A stretch of 64,000 nucleotides of DNA from Trebouxia sp. TZW2008 (taxonomy: Eukaryota; Chlorophyta; Trebouxiophyceae; Trebouxiales; Trebouxiaceae). The stretch spans positions 62,001 through 126,000 of the forward strand of contig BDIU01000117.1 in NCBI GenBank assembly GCA_002118135.1, written 5' to 3'. A program made the position numbers and the translations under genes. The notes under the pieces were generated by a model. It did not search any database. It worked only from the letters and a program-made list of their open reading frames with translations, and was not told where the DNA came from. Positions 49,322 to 61,500 of the stretch are shown here, one piece after another (the stretch's first letter is position 1; the number at the start of each line of letters is the position of its first letter).

Positions 49322-50592
49322 TGCAATCACACCTGAAAGCCTCTTTCCAGCGCAGTAAGAGTTTCAGCTGAAGCGGCAGCTCCAAAATTTGCACCAACCA
49401 ATTGTGCTTGTCAGCCCAGTCAGCATCAAAGTGGGCAAGGACTGTGCAGTCATCCTATTTCTTAAGTGACCCAACACAATCATTAATGCGCCTGCAGCTG
49501 CTCCTCGCTGCTGGTTTGCTTTAATCATTGCAGCCTGTTTTTGACATGGATGTGTTGCATGTGTACTGGTTGGGTTTGTTGGGGATGCATCAGTTGTGTT
49601 CATCACATTATGACACTCTGATAAAATGACCATTTGATCCTTGTAGGACAGGCGTGCTGCAACAAGTCTAATTAAGCTCTTACTGCTGGAAATGGCAACT
49701 GAAATGGAAACAATTGCATTCATGGTCACTTCTGCGCAACAGGTGTCACGTTGTCATGGTATACTATGTAGCAGAAACAGCTTTATTGATTTGACTTCGT
49801 TTTGCAGCATGAATCAACATTGCTCGCTGTGCTGTGTTGTCTTGAATGTGTCGTTGGTGGCAAATTTCATTGAGTTGACTTCAACAATGCATCTGTTGAC
49901 ACCGGTCAAGGCCCCAACATTGCATTTACTGATTTCAACGAGGCCTCTAGACTCATACATGCCTGACTATACGATTCAGTTGACTTGCACAACCTTGGAT
50001 CTGCAAGCAAATCAGACTTGTTGCAGTGAGTCACATGCAGTGTCTCAACTGCTTGTCTTGTCAATCTAATGTTGCACATCTATCAAGCTTTAAATTTACT
50101 GGTTGCATGCAGCAAGCAGCTTGATGCCCGTGATGACCAAGCAGCACTATTACTTGATCGACCAATACAAAAATGCACACAGTATCATCTATCATGGTCC
50201 AAATGTATACTGCAAACCATGCAGTGATTCACATCATTGTTGATAAGGCAGCATCCAGTTCACATCAAGACAACAGTATCTGCGACAAGGATCAGGTGAC
50301 ATGATTCTGCACAAATTATTAAGCAGATAGCAGAATTCCGGGAACAAAGACACATCCTGCACACAAAAGAAAAAAGGCAAACACCTGTACAAACAGCAGA
50401 TCACAGCAGCTGCAACAGTCATACGGGGTAGTCAGTGGTGCTGTAGTATCAACTGCTTGGCTTGGCAATGCCTCAATATCATATTCACCTCCCAGGGTTC
50501 TGATGCCTGAGGCAAGACACGACCATCTTGCTTTCAGTACTGATGTCACTCACAACCATATGTGCCTCAGACACCCTCAGGCACTCCCAGTA
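49322..50592. other. Intergenic stretch, no supported gene
   Basis: Convergent space after bL36m (plus) and the unknown minus-strand gene. Short ORFs (49364-49729, 49692-50069) are on opposite strands of the same bases, with no motif or splice partner. Likely 3' untranslated sequence plus spacer. Confidence 0.5.
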
Positions 50593-51720
50593 TCACTTCT
50601 TGTCCAGTGCACGGGTGCGTACAGCCCTGCCATGCTCATATACAGCAACATCAAGTTTTGCCTTGTGCTTGCGAGCATTTGAGATAAATCGTGCACCAGC
50701 CTCAGCAGGAAATCTGTAATTGCTTGATTCTTTCTCAGCTGCCTCTAGTTGATCATGAGCCCTCTGCTGAGCCTGATGCAACTTCTGAATCACTGGTGGC
50801 AGACTGCATGACGCAAGGGCTTGTGAGGGGCTTATGCGTAACTTGCATACAGCAGCAAAGCAGATGGTCTTGTAGACATGCACTGTGTGTAACAAGGATT
50901 ACATAAGCTGAATTTGAGATCTCTGGCAGCAAGGAGCTTTTGCTGGTGAGTGCAGTCATATGTGGTGACCCGCAGCGAACAACCATATTATGCATGTCTA
51001 TGATGATGTTTTCCCTCAAAATCATGTTCACCTCTTCTCCTCCTCAGGATCATTCTGCTGGTGTATTTGATTGGTCTGCTCCACTTGCTGCCTCTCCTTG
51101 CTTGCTTGTGAGTCAGAACTTTCCTCAAGTGCTTGCCTAACCTGCTTGGCTTTACTGAGCTGCTTGTAAGCCTCTATGGCAGGTGACTCAGCATCAGTGT
51201 CTGAGCTGAGGTCCACCTGTTCTGATGAGCTTGCTTCTGGCAGTTCAGTCCCCGGCGCTTGAGCAGCTGCGGCTGGATCTGCGATTGCATCTGGATCTGA
51301 GTCAGAAGGACTGGTTGTGTAGTGCCCTGTCTGCATGGGAAGGCCTTCAGTTGGATTGGTTGAGCGCCTTGCTTGCTCATCACTGCTTGCTCTTGGCTTG
51401 CTGTCGCTGAATGTGCTGTATGCGCCCAGTGGATTGTCTGATCTGGCGCCATGACTGCCTTCAGGCAAGCTAGGCTCGCCTAAGGAGGCAACTTGCTGCA
51501 CGAGGTCAGTTGCCTTCTGTTGTATGCTGGCAGCCCTCTGTGCACCGGACTTTCTTCTCTTTGTCTCGCTCTGATGATACTCTGCATGCTGACCGTCCCG
51601 TTTAGTGCTGCTTAGGATACGAAGTCTGTCTCTGGGAGCCTCTTCAGTTCTGTGCTTTGTCTCAGAAGAAGCCTCTGGCAAGCTTCTTCCTGACCGCGGT
51701 GCACCTGCTGGAGGGCCCAT
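50593..51720 (-). CDS. Disordered, charged protein of unknown function
   Basis: Exons on the complement, 50593..50784, 50903..50942 and 51032..51720, give 306 residues with phases 2 and 0 matched. The first two thirds are Ser/Asp/Glu/Gln-rich and probably disordered (TSPSDSDPDAIADPAAAAQ), with a basic patch RDRLRILSSTKR and KRRKSGAQ that could be a nuclear localisation signal. The last about 75 residues are helical and basic (KLHQAQQRAHDQLEAAEKES; FISNARKHKAKLDVAVYE). I do not recognise it. Its ATG lies only 4 bp after the DPM3 stop codon on the same strand, with no room for a separate promoter, so it is probably the second cistron of a shared transcript. Overlap of an alternative GTG-started frame into DPM3 was ignored. 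Confidence 0.65.
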
Positions 51721-51724
51721 CAAG

Positions 51725-52181
51725 TCACGAAATGTTGTGCAACAGCAGTTCCTTCCGGGCGGCTGCCATGTCCTGTGAAACAATTGAAGAGCTCACAGTG
51801 TGCTCCTTAAAAGATTGTCCGCTCGAGTCAGTTACAGCAACCGATGAGCCGAGTGATAGGCCTTGAAGATACGCACCTGGCGTAGGGCTATTGCCTCTTT
51901 TGGTACAGTGCGAAATGTAAGCACACCGTACGCCAACGCTATGACTGAATAAACACCAAACAGCGCGATGAGCAAGGCAGGAGCCTGCACAGAAAAGCCA
52001 AGCTGAGCTGTTATCCAAGTTGATGTCTACGTTGCGGTCGCCGCAGACGTGTAAGATCTTGAGACGCACTCACCAGCAATACGGCAAGATACTGCGAAGG
52101 TTCAAGGTTGCTGCGCAGGGCTGCTGCCCAGACTGCAATGAGTACAACTAGGCCAGCAGTGACACGATATATACGTAACAT
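51725..52181 (-). CDS. DPM3: Dolichol-phosphate mannosyltransferase subunit 3
   Basis: Exons on the complement, 51725..51772, 51877..51984 and 52074..52181, give 87 residues, the usual DPM3 length. Two membrane helices are evident (TAGLVVLIAVWAAAL; APALLIALFGVYSVIALA). The signature C-terminal part VLTFRTVPKEAIALRQ then DMAAARKELLL follows, equivalent to the TF..C..EA..L...I.EA...L pattern of the family. DPM3 anchors the catalytic DPM1 subunit to the ER membrane for dolichol-phosphate-mannose synthesis, the mannose donor for N-glycans and GPI anchors. All junctions are phase 0. The stop codon at 51725-51727 is followed 4 bp later by the ATG of the next ORF. Confidence 0.9.
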
Positions 52182-55100
52182 CACTCAAGCTCCTGGAGCG
52201 CATCAAAAGGAGCTAAGAGGCGGCGGCGATACCACCGCGCTTCCGGCAGCAATTGGACATTAGAGCCAGCAATAGAATGTGTACAGGCGAGAGATCGAAA
52301 CAGGATGCAATCAGGCGATATTAGTCACACACAGCTCTTTGGCGCCTTGAGGACCTCTGGATTCTAAACTTATCAGCCTGTGCCTGGCTTCAGAATGTGG
52401 CAACATCTCATCAAGCAGTAAACTCTGATTCCTGTGCAGAAATTTGCGAGATATGCATCAGCGGTGTGTGGTGTCACAGATATACTAGTGCCCAAGTGAC
52501 CTGCGAGCCTCAAGCAGTCAGATGCCTTTGAAGCGAGCTTGACCTGCAGCCGCTGAGCTGTTTTTGCCACGACTCAAGCACACTGGAAACAAGACACACA
52601 AGTTTCACCACCCACACATGATACACTACCATAGCATAACAGCTATGATAGCTAGGGTCAGTAGATGTAGCACTGCTCAGCGGCTGTTGCTGTACGGAAG
52701 CCTGCTGATCATGATGGCTCTGTATTTAACATGATTACAAGCCTCCTATACATGCAGATGAGCATGTCTGTGGCAAGCGCTTCTGCTATGCGTGACTGAA
52801 GATGTCTTGTTCTCCAGTCATTGAAACCTGCAGCAAAATTTAATACTCAATGTGCATAATGTTCTCCAGCGCGCACAAAATTTGTTGTACATCTTAAATC
52901 TTTTGAAAGGGTTGTTCACCAGCTTGGGTACCAAAAAGCTTTCAGTAGCCGCTGTCTTGCCCTGCTGCACTGCAGCTTCATTATGCATGCAGTGCCAAGA
53001 CGTCACCTGATGTCTGATGTGAGTGCTGCCTTGCCATGATAGCTCAATAGTGAAGAAAATGCCATGCTTGAATTTCTGCTATCCCAAACAGTGGTCCATG
53101 CTCACATACTGTTTGCTATGGATGTCCAACAATGATTGTGAGGCCAATGTTTTGCACACGCTGCAGCATGCTATTTGCTGGCGCTGAAGACACAGAGTTG
53201 AGCTTTCCACCTGCTTTCCCAGGATTGGGCCACAAACAACTGGCATTTGGGCACTCACTGGAGGCTGCCCCCTCCCCCCCCTTCCGCGCCCAAACAACTT
53301 GTGTTGCTTGCTGCTCTTGGAGCGGCACTCTCAGGCTGCGTCTGCCGCCAGAGCCTCCCTTTATGATGCTTGATAGCGTATATCTTTTTGCTTCTTTGTT
53401 GTCACTTAAAGGGCTGTTTTAGGAGAAGGCTTTTGCCTGCTGGAAATTTGGACTACCTGGTAGCGCATTGCTCTGGTAGAATGCTAAACAACGTTGACCA
53501 CCATGTTGGCTGGTGAACAGGAGTGACAGCATGTGTACTGTAAAAAAGCTTCAGATGATGTTGTGCCAAACAGCTCCTTCCTTTGGGAAGTTTGCCTGTT
53601 CCTTTGGCAGTTCATTCTTCAGAAGAAGGCAGACCAGCCACTCTGCTATACAGAGCAGACAACCTTGGATTTGTTGTGCCAAACAGCATTATTGTCTGTT
53701 CCTCCCAGCAGTGGAGTCTGCTGCTGTTGATCAACATCATGATCATGCAGAGCTCGCTTACAATTAGGCACGTGGCTGCTGAGAGCTCAAGCCACCTTGC
53801 TTGCACTTGAACCTGAAGGTCTGCACCATCCCACTAATGCACTGCGTTGATGCATTGCAGCACCATCAACACTTGATTGCAACAGCTGCTGGCAGCTGCT
53901 TCATATGGTGGTGACGCTGTCTGCAGAGCCATGCAAGCAGTGTTCATTGAACAGGAATGTATAAGCAGTAGCAAAGTCTTCAGCATTTGAAAGCGCCGCT
54001 GTTCTGCTGACGCATACGCATACGTGCGATGCATAGAAGAGGGATGTGCCAGCAAAGGTCTGATCAGGCATTGTGGCAGTGCATTGATGGACTGAAGCCA
54101 ATAGATCAACACAGAAGAAGGTGAGATTGCCTGAGCATCAACACTCCAAGCCCTGAGGGTCAGAGGTCAGGGTGCATGGCCATTTGAAATGCAACAATGC
54201 TTGGCAACTGTGCTTGGCAACTGTGCTTTGTACCTAGCTGGGCCTGCTGAGCCTGTCTACCGCACGTTTGGAATGAGTGAAGAGTGAATGAACTGTCGTT
54301 CCAGTGCTACCCAGGCATGTGCAAGTATAATAGCATCTTCAGTGCATGAGAACCTTGTCCTGGTGAGTCCAGCGTCATGGCACAGTGTCTTGCAGCTGCA
54401 GCTTCGAGTAGCAGCCATGGCCAGCAATAACCAAACTTGCTTGACATCGTGACAGTCAAAGTTTTTGTGGGCATGAGGCTTCTCACCACTTATGATTCAT
54501 GGTGAAAGTTAGCTTGCAGTTGGCTTTTTCCTGTGGGCTCTGCTGGGGCTTTATAAAGCAGCGATGACTGTCCCTGTGCTCCTGAAATGAAGGTTGACTT
54601 TGTGCCAAAGTCCTTTCCAGTCTGTGTTGAGTCTATCCCTGCTTGCAAGCAAAGAGTGATTTTCATGAACGTACTAATCATTGGCAGTTGAACAATGATG
54701 CTGAGCTTTGTGCCAGATGTGCTTCCATGGATGTTCGTCAATCAACAGCATGATCTGCCAGCTGCGTTGAGGGGCGGGTCTGATGCACAGCTTGACAAGT
54801 TTCTCTGTTAACTTCCCATTTGCAGCAATGTTGTTGCACGGGTGGCGTGAGACTTCGTCAAGGGGTGCCTGACTCAGCATTGACCTTTGTCAGGAGCTTC
54901 GTACCTGGCTTCATCTTGACAAGTGGTGGTTCTGCAGCACTTGCCCTGCCTGAGCTTCACAATCAGTCGACGACGGCTGGTAGCGAAGTTCTTGCGAAGT
55001 CCCGATTCAGCAAGGCCGGGGCGACCTCAAAGCATTCAGCTGACGCCGGCCTGCAGGAAGCAATCCTGACAGCAAGCTGTCGTACACGCAGGTACCGTCC

Positions 55101-55547
55101 CTGAACCGCACTCTGCAAATGGCTTGCTGGAGACGAGTCTACAAAGCTGTACGCGTCGTACAAGCTCGAATGTGTGACAATTTGTCTCGCAGGTGGCAGC
55201 AGTGCGTGTTTTGCTCCAGCCCTCGTCGTTTTGCAGATCTTTGGTGAGGCTGTCAGTCTTTGGATTGGACGGAGCTGCGTCAACACACCGAAGGACTTGA
55301 GCGACCAAAGCTGTCGGTTTAGGTCGAACCTTGGGCGTGGTGAGGCTAATGACGTACCTGTCTGCTGTATGTCTTGACTGCTTTCATGGCATGCCTTGCG
55401 ATTCTGCGCTGCGAGCAAGCAACTTGAGCTTCAGCTACATTGACTGTCGACAGAGCAGATGCTCAGAACTGTGTTTTGTCATCTGATATTTCACCTGCAG
55501 TCACTGCCTGCTAAAGTCGAGCCTCAGAGCGTCTCAAGGTCAGCGGC
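52182..55547. other. 3.4-kb stretch without a defensible gene
   Basis: Several short ORFs exist. A minus frame at 54963-55418 begins MLAAQNRKACHESSQ and reaches a GTACGT donor-like site after about 20 codons. A minus frame at 52373-52570 starts only with GTG. Overlapping frames occupy 53079-53422. None shows a family motif, and I could not chain exons in phase. The 3' part probably holds the promoter and leader of the FAD gene; a small divergent gene at about 55400 is possible. Confidence 0.4.
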
Positions 55548-58500
55548 ATGGCTCTCCCCGGTTTCGGCGGAAGACGTGGGTTTCCTTTTTCACGTGGCGA
55601 CCATGAAGTCACAAAGGTCAAGCAGCGCCCTACAGATCCTGCCTTTCCGAAGTCCGCCAGGATCGCCATCATTGGTGGAGGTCCAGCTGGTTTGACCATG
55701 GCTAACGAGCTTCAGAAAAGGGGTTACTGCAAGGTGGGGTTCAAGTTGCATGTGCATGGACCCAATGGGTTGCTTAAGGCGTACTGAGCAACACTGCTGC
55801 TGTGTGACCAACAAGATTTGGCTGCTTCTGCTCACAGCATACTGAGCAACACAGCTGCTATGTGTTTCGTAGTGGATGGCTGCTGTTGCAGGTGACGGTA
55901 TACGAGAAAGATGTTCGGGTTGGTGGCATGACATACACCAAGTGGGACACAGCTCCAGCTGTGGACCACAATGCTCTTCACCCTCCAGAGGTAATTTTTT
56001 GTCCGCAACCACCCAAGCTTGCCGAAGCGACTACTTTGACCAGAAGCATGCATCAGCAACTGTTTCATGGCAGCCTGTGCATCTGTGAAGGACTGCAGCA
56101 GGTCAAGCTTACAAAATGTGTATTTCTGCAACCTGAGCAGCAGCATGCGTCAAACACTCCTCCGCTAGTGCATTTCAGCTTGTGCACATCGCTCAGGCTT
56201 TTGTCCAATGTGCTGTGCAGATCAGAGTGGTGCCACATGAAATGGGTGCTTGTTACCTCACAGCCACCCGTCACCGCTACATCCTTGACATCATGGAAGA
56301 GGTGAGACCTGCCCAGCTTCTTGTAGACAGCTTGTGCAATGCACCGTGTTGTCGTGCAAGACACATGGCTCAGACCCTATATCTGCTGCACACTCCTCAC
56401 CTCTACGTCTCAAACTGCATGCTGACCTGCACAGCTGTGACATGCACTACTGTTTGCAAACGCCATCCGTTGTTGCACTTTAGTCTGAAATTATGAATAA
56501 CATCCTGGAAACTGCGCATGTCTGCAGACGTATCCAGACCCTGTCCCAATGCCCACATAGAGGTGTACAGTGAAACATCAACAGATCAGACATGGCATTC
56601 CGAGCACAGGATGCAGAAACAGCAACCCAATCCCACAATCATACCTTTGACACTGTGAGTATCTGCAGATGTATCTTGACACTGTCCCAATGCCAAGCAT
56701 GGAGGTGTACAGTGGCACACCAACAGACCAGACACAGCATTTTGAGGACTGGATGCAGACACAATACCCCAAGGCAGCACAGTACATTGCAAACTGGGCG
56801 CATGTGAGCGATGAGGAAAAAGCAACTTTGTTCATGGGGCAGTTGAACACATACTTTGAGGAGAGGAAGAAGCTGTTGGGTGATGATGAAGTGTACCTCT
56901 TTCCTCGCAACAGGCCAATTGCTGATCAACTCAAGGTAATTCAAATCACCCATTTCAAATTTAGGGAAACTCAACATTCCCTTATTGCAATACTTCTGGC
57001 TGACTGCTTGAGGTAGCATGTAGCTGAAGCGTGTCCCTTTTGTCAATGTGATATGTTCAGAAGCTCAATCATGTGGTGAGTGTACACCATGCCTGTTGCC
57101 TTTTGTGATGGTGCACATGTCCCTGCTTCCCTGCTGGAAGCAGCACTTGCTTGCGTAGCAGAGGCTGGTCAAGCATTGCATGCTATTGCATTTGTGATTT
57201 TTACTATTCACATTTAGCATCCTTTCAGAGACCCAATGGAGGGGCCACAGAGCACCATTCATGACTAAATCAACCAGTCTTTGGTGTGTGTCAACTGAGC
57301 ATCCAAAATCCGGATTAAGATAAATGCTAGTGCTGTGTCATGCTGAATGCAGGTGTCAATGTCTCATCTTTCATGTCTTGCGTGCTGCTTGTGTTTGTGA
57401 AACTCTGAACATGTGCTGTCACTTGGGATGAATAAGACCCTGGCCATATGCTATCAATCGCTATCAGTCAAGATCAATTGGACTGCTGTACAGGAACTTG
57501 GCAAGCCTTTCAAGGAATGGCTTCTGGACCACAAACTTTTCCTGATTCTCCCACTGTTCTATGAAACTCAGACATCACAAGGCTACGGCTACATTGAGGA
57601 GGTCCCTACTTACTATGGTATGTCAAGCTCTATACACAGTTTGCTGATCTGCTGTGCTGTCATGACATGCTTGAGCCTCTACTCAATGCTGTGTCCTGAC
57701 ACTGTGTAGTCCCTATGCATCGATATGCATAGACTGCTGATTAATGTACATGTGTTGTGCTGTCGTCAGATGCTGTGGTGTGCATTACAAGCTCAGCCTT
57801 GACATTGTGTGATTTTCATCCCCATGTCAATCAGCACGCGTGTGGCAGCATTGTTTGTCAGGCCAGGTTCCATGCCCTGCTGGTGTTGACTTGCATGCAC
57901 TGATGGCATCAAAATGCATGCACTGATGGCATCAAAATGCATGCACTGCTGAAGTTGATTGCTGTTTGTCTGATCTGAGTCTGGTCAATGATGCAAGAGC
58001 GTTGACAGTGATTGCTGTTTGTCTGTTCTGAGTCTGGTCGATGTTGCAACAGCATTAGTGTTGATTGCTGTTTGTCTGATCTGAGTCTGGTTGATGTTGC
58101 AACAGCATTGGTGTGGAACAGCAAGGAGCTTTTCAGCTACATCAGCCTGAAGAAGGTGGATTTCCTGAAGCTAACTACAGCCAAATTAGAGGTGAGCAGC
58201 AACATGTGCAGATGACTTGTTTCAGCTTGCTTGAAAGGCATGCAGCTTGATGCAATGCTGGTATGTGCTGCGTGGAATTGTGTCAAAGGTGATGTTTGCC
58301 AAACTTCACAACTGTGCAACATAGAAAGGTTATTTGTGAGAAATGCGCTCTTTACAGCCATGTCAGAAGTGTATTGGGGTGAAACCATGATTGCTTTTCT
58401 CTGCCATCAAGCTTTAGCAAATCGTCCCTGCAATATCGCAATGAGACGTCTTGTGCATGACCTGCAGTCTTGATTGCTTTTCTCTGCGACCAAGCATTCG

Positions 58501-61500
58501 CAAAACGTCCCTGCAATATCGCGATGTGACGTCTTGTGCATGACATGCAGGAAATCATGGAGAATCTGCATTTCCTACCACACCGGGTGCGCCACCAAGT
58601 CAAGGCAGAGGTAATGCACAGCAAGACCATCATGTGCAAGTCTGTCCTATAACATGGCCCTCAGGATAGCATGAACATTGAGCTTCTGCAAGAAAGCGCG
58701 ATCAAGCAGAACTTCCACATATCTTGTCGGGCTCATCAAGCTGTCTAGACAGTTGTTGCATGCCTTTGTGCCAGAGGTAAGGCACAAGCAACCTGCATGA
58801 CAAGATTGTCAAATACAGACATGTTGCAGTTTCCCAGAAGTCATTTTCAGCACAGCATAAGCTCTGAAGCCTCTGCAAGAAAGCACCTGTATGACGGGCA
58901 TACACAGTATTTGGGCCGATTAACCTGTTTTACTAGTACAGCAATCTCTTGATATAATGACTGCATTGGTTACCGAGAAAAGTGTCCTTACATCAAATTG
59001 TCCATACTGAATTACCACTGTAGTTTGAATGGAGTGCTTGGTTCTTAGTTGCATGGTCCTGACATTGAGAATGTCCTTATGTTGAGTGCCCTCACATCAA
59101 GGGGTTACTGTGATTGCATGCTCTTATGCCAGCAGTGCATGCGGCATGTTGCATTCAACATGGGCTCAGAGTGCCTGCAAAAGCCTCAAGCTAATGATTA
59201 ATCCATTGAGTGTGAGTGCAGAGTCCAGAAGCTGAAGGTGATGCAGAGGCTGGCTTGCAGAAGCTGCAGCAAAGCTTCAGGTGCGCCACTTATTGTTATG
59301 CACCATGTCCAACCTGCTTCACCTAGCAAAAAGCATGTGCTGTATCTTATCCTTTGTGTCTTCTGTCTGGTCTGCTATGCGCTGTCTTCTCCACTGCCTA
59401 TCTGACTGCTTGACAGCATGCTGCTGATTTATACAAGCCTTTGCAGTGTCTCTTGCCATTCAAAGGAAGTGTCATCCCAGACAATGAGCAGGATACTGTG
59501 TGGGACATGGCTTGTCCTTGTGCACAGCCCACAACAGGAGTTTTGTCGTCTATTTTCTTACATACACCTTACTGTTGTATCAGCCCTGTGCAGCATTGCA
59601 GAAACGAGCCACCTGCACATTTGCAGTACAGGTTTACTGCAGTGTTTGAGTCTTGTTGTGTAGGGCAGTGATGGTTCAAGGAGGGTTCATGAGCATCTGG
59701 GAGCGCCTGGCCAGAAAGCTACCAAACGTGCACACTGGTGTCAACATCAGCAGTGTGAACCGCCACATTGGTGAGGGCGGCAAGGTCACGGGGGCTGTTG
59801 CCATCACGTAAGGCATATGACTGTCAGCATTGATAGCGTCAATCATGACAATTGTGATCTCAACAACCACTGAAACCAAGGGTGGCAGTGCACATCAATC
59901 CCTGATGTAAGCATGAGCATTGGCATATGAATGCTGGCACCAGTAGCAGAAACGATGATGATGATAATGTCAGGGAAGACATGACAAACCGCTCTCAGGT
60001 GCGACAATATATTCCTATGTCTGATAAGCATACCTCACTGCAATGAATTGGCCGTAGCCAACAGGCTGAGATCTGCCCTGCCAACTGTGGATGTACACTG
60101 TACACCTCCTGCTTGCACGTCTACCATGCTGAATTTCATGCTAGGCATTGTGTCACTGTCACCTACAGGCCAATGGCACACTGCATAGTTTGAGATGCAG
60201 CACGGTAGACGCATAGGCAGGAGATGTAGAGTGTACATCAATGGTTGGCAGGGCAGGTGTTAGCCTGTGGGCCATCAGGGCGTCGCAGCAATCAGTCATG
60301 CTTAGAGCAGGGAATGAGATGTATTGTCATGCCAAGAAAATTTTGTGACAAAGCACCTCTGCTGACTGTCTTCAATCACAGCTGCAGGCACAAGCAGAAT
60401 GATGATCCAGAGGTGACAGCCCATCATGACTACGTCACGCTAGCTTGCAAGCTGGATGACATGCCATGGACGGTCACCCGGCAGAAGGAGGCCGCCCTAT
60501 TTCAGCAGCTCTGTTATGTATCTACAGCTGTCCTCTACCAACTGTTAGGATCCTGACTGCAGGTACAAGCAGAATGATGACCCAGAAGTGACAGCTCACC
60601 ACGACTACATCATGCTAGCTTGCAAGCTGGATGACATGCCAGGGCTGGATACCCAACAGAAGGAGGCTGCCATCTGCAGCAACCTTTGCATGTGTTTGCA
60701 AGGCACCTGTCCTATCTGTCGCAACCCTGACTGCAGGTACAAGCAGAATGATGACGCGGAAGTGACAGCTCGTCATGACTATACCATGCTAGCTTGCAAG
60801 CTGGATGACATGCCATTTGGACATTCAGCAGAAGGATGCTGCCACCTTCAGCAGCCTCATTATGTGGTCACAGATCACCTCTGCTGATTGCTGTGACTCT
60901 TCTTGTATGCAGCTACAAGCAGAATGATGACCCAGAGGTGACAGCTCACCACGACTACATCATGCTAGCTTGCAAGCTGGATGACATGTCATGGTTGGAT
61001 ACCCAACAGAAGGAGGCTGCCATCTGCAGCAACCTTTGCATGTGTTTGCAAAGCATCTGTCCTAACTGTTGCAACCCTGATTGCAGGTACAAGCAGAATG
61101 ATGACCCAGAAGTGACAGCTCATCATGACTACATCATGCTAGCTTGCAAGCTGGATGACATGCCATGGCTGGACACTCAAGAGAAGGAGGCTGCCATCTT
61201 CAGCAACATCCACAACTATGAGCTGACCACCACCTGTGTCAGCATCCCACCCAACCCCAACAACAAGATTCCCACCACTCCTCACATGTTCCTGCCTGGC
61301 AAGCTCACATCCATCCAAGATCTCAACAGGTAAGCAGTCCAGGCTTCTGGATCTGTCCCTAGGCTCATGCTGATACAATGTGCGACATGCAGCAGCTCGT
61401 TTTTCTGTGTCAGCACGCTTGACCTCCGCGTATGATCATATTGCATGCTGTGTGATTGTACTGTATGATCATTGTGGCCATGTGGCTCAAGGAAGACAGC

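Noticed and set aside
54963..55418. 151-codon minus-strand ORF
   Set aside because: No family motif, several low-complexity segments and a donor-like GTACGT after about 20 codons; I could not chain it to other exons with confidence.
59441..59671. Candidate FAD-gene exon encoding LLPFKGSVIPDNEQDTVWDM
   Set aside because: No acceptor gives the needed phase 2, while exon 59222..59280 joins 59664..59807 directly and restores the conserved VMVQGGF motif.
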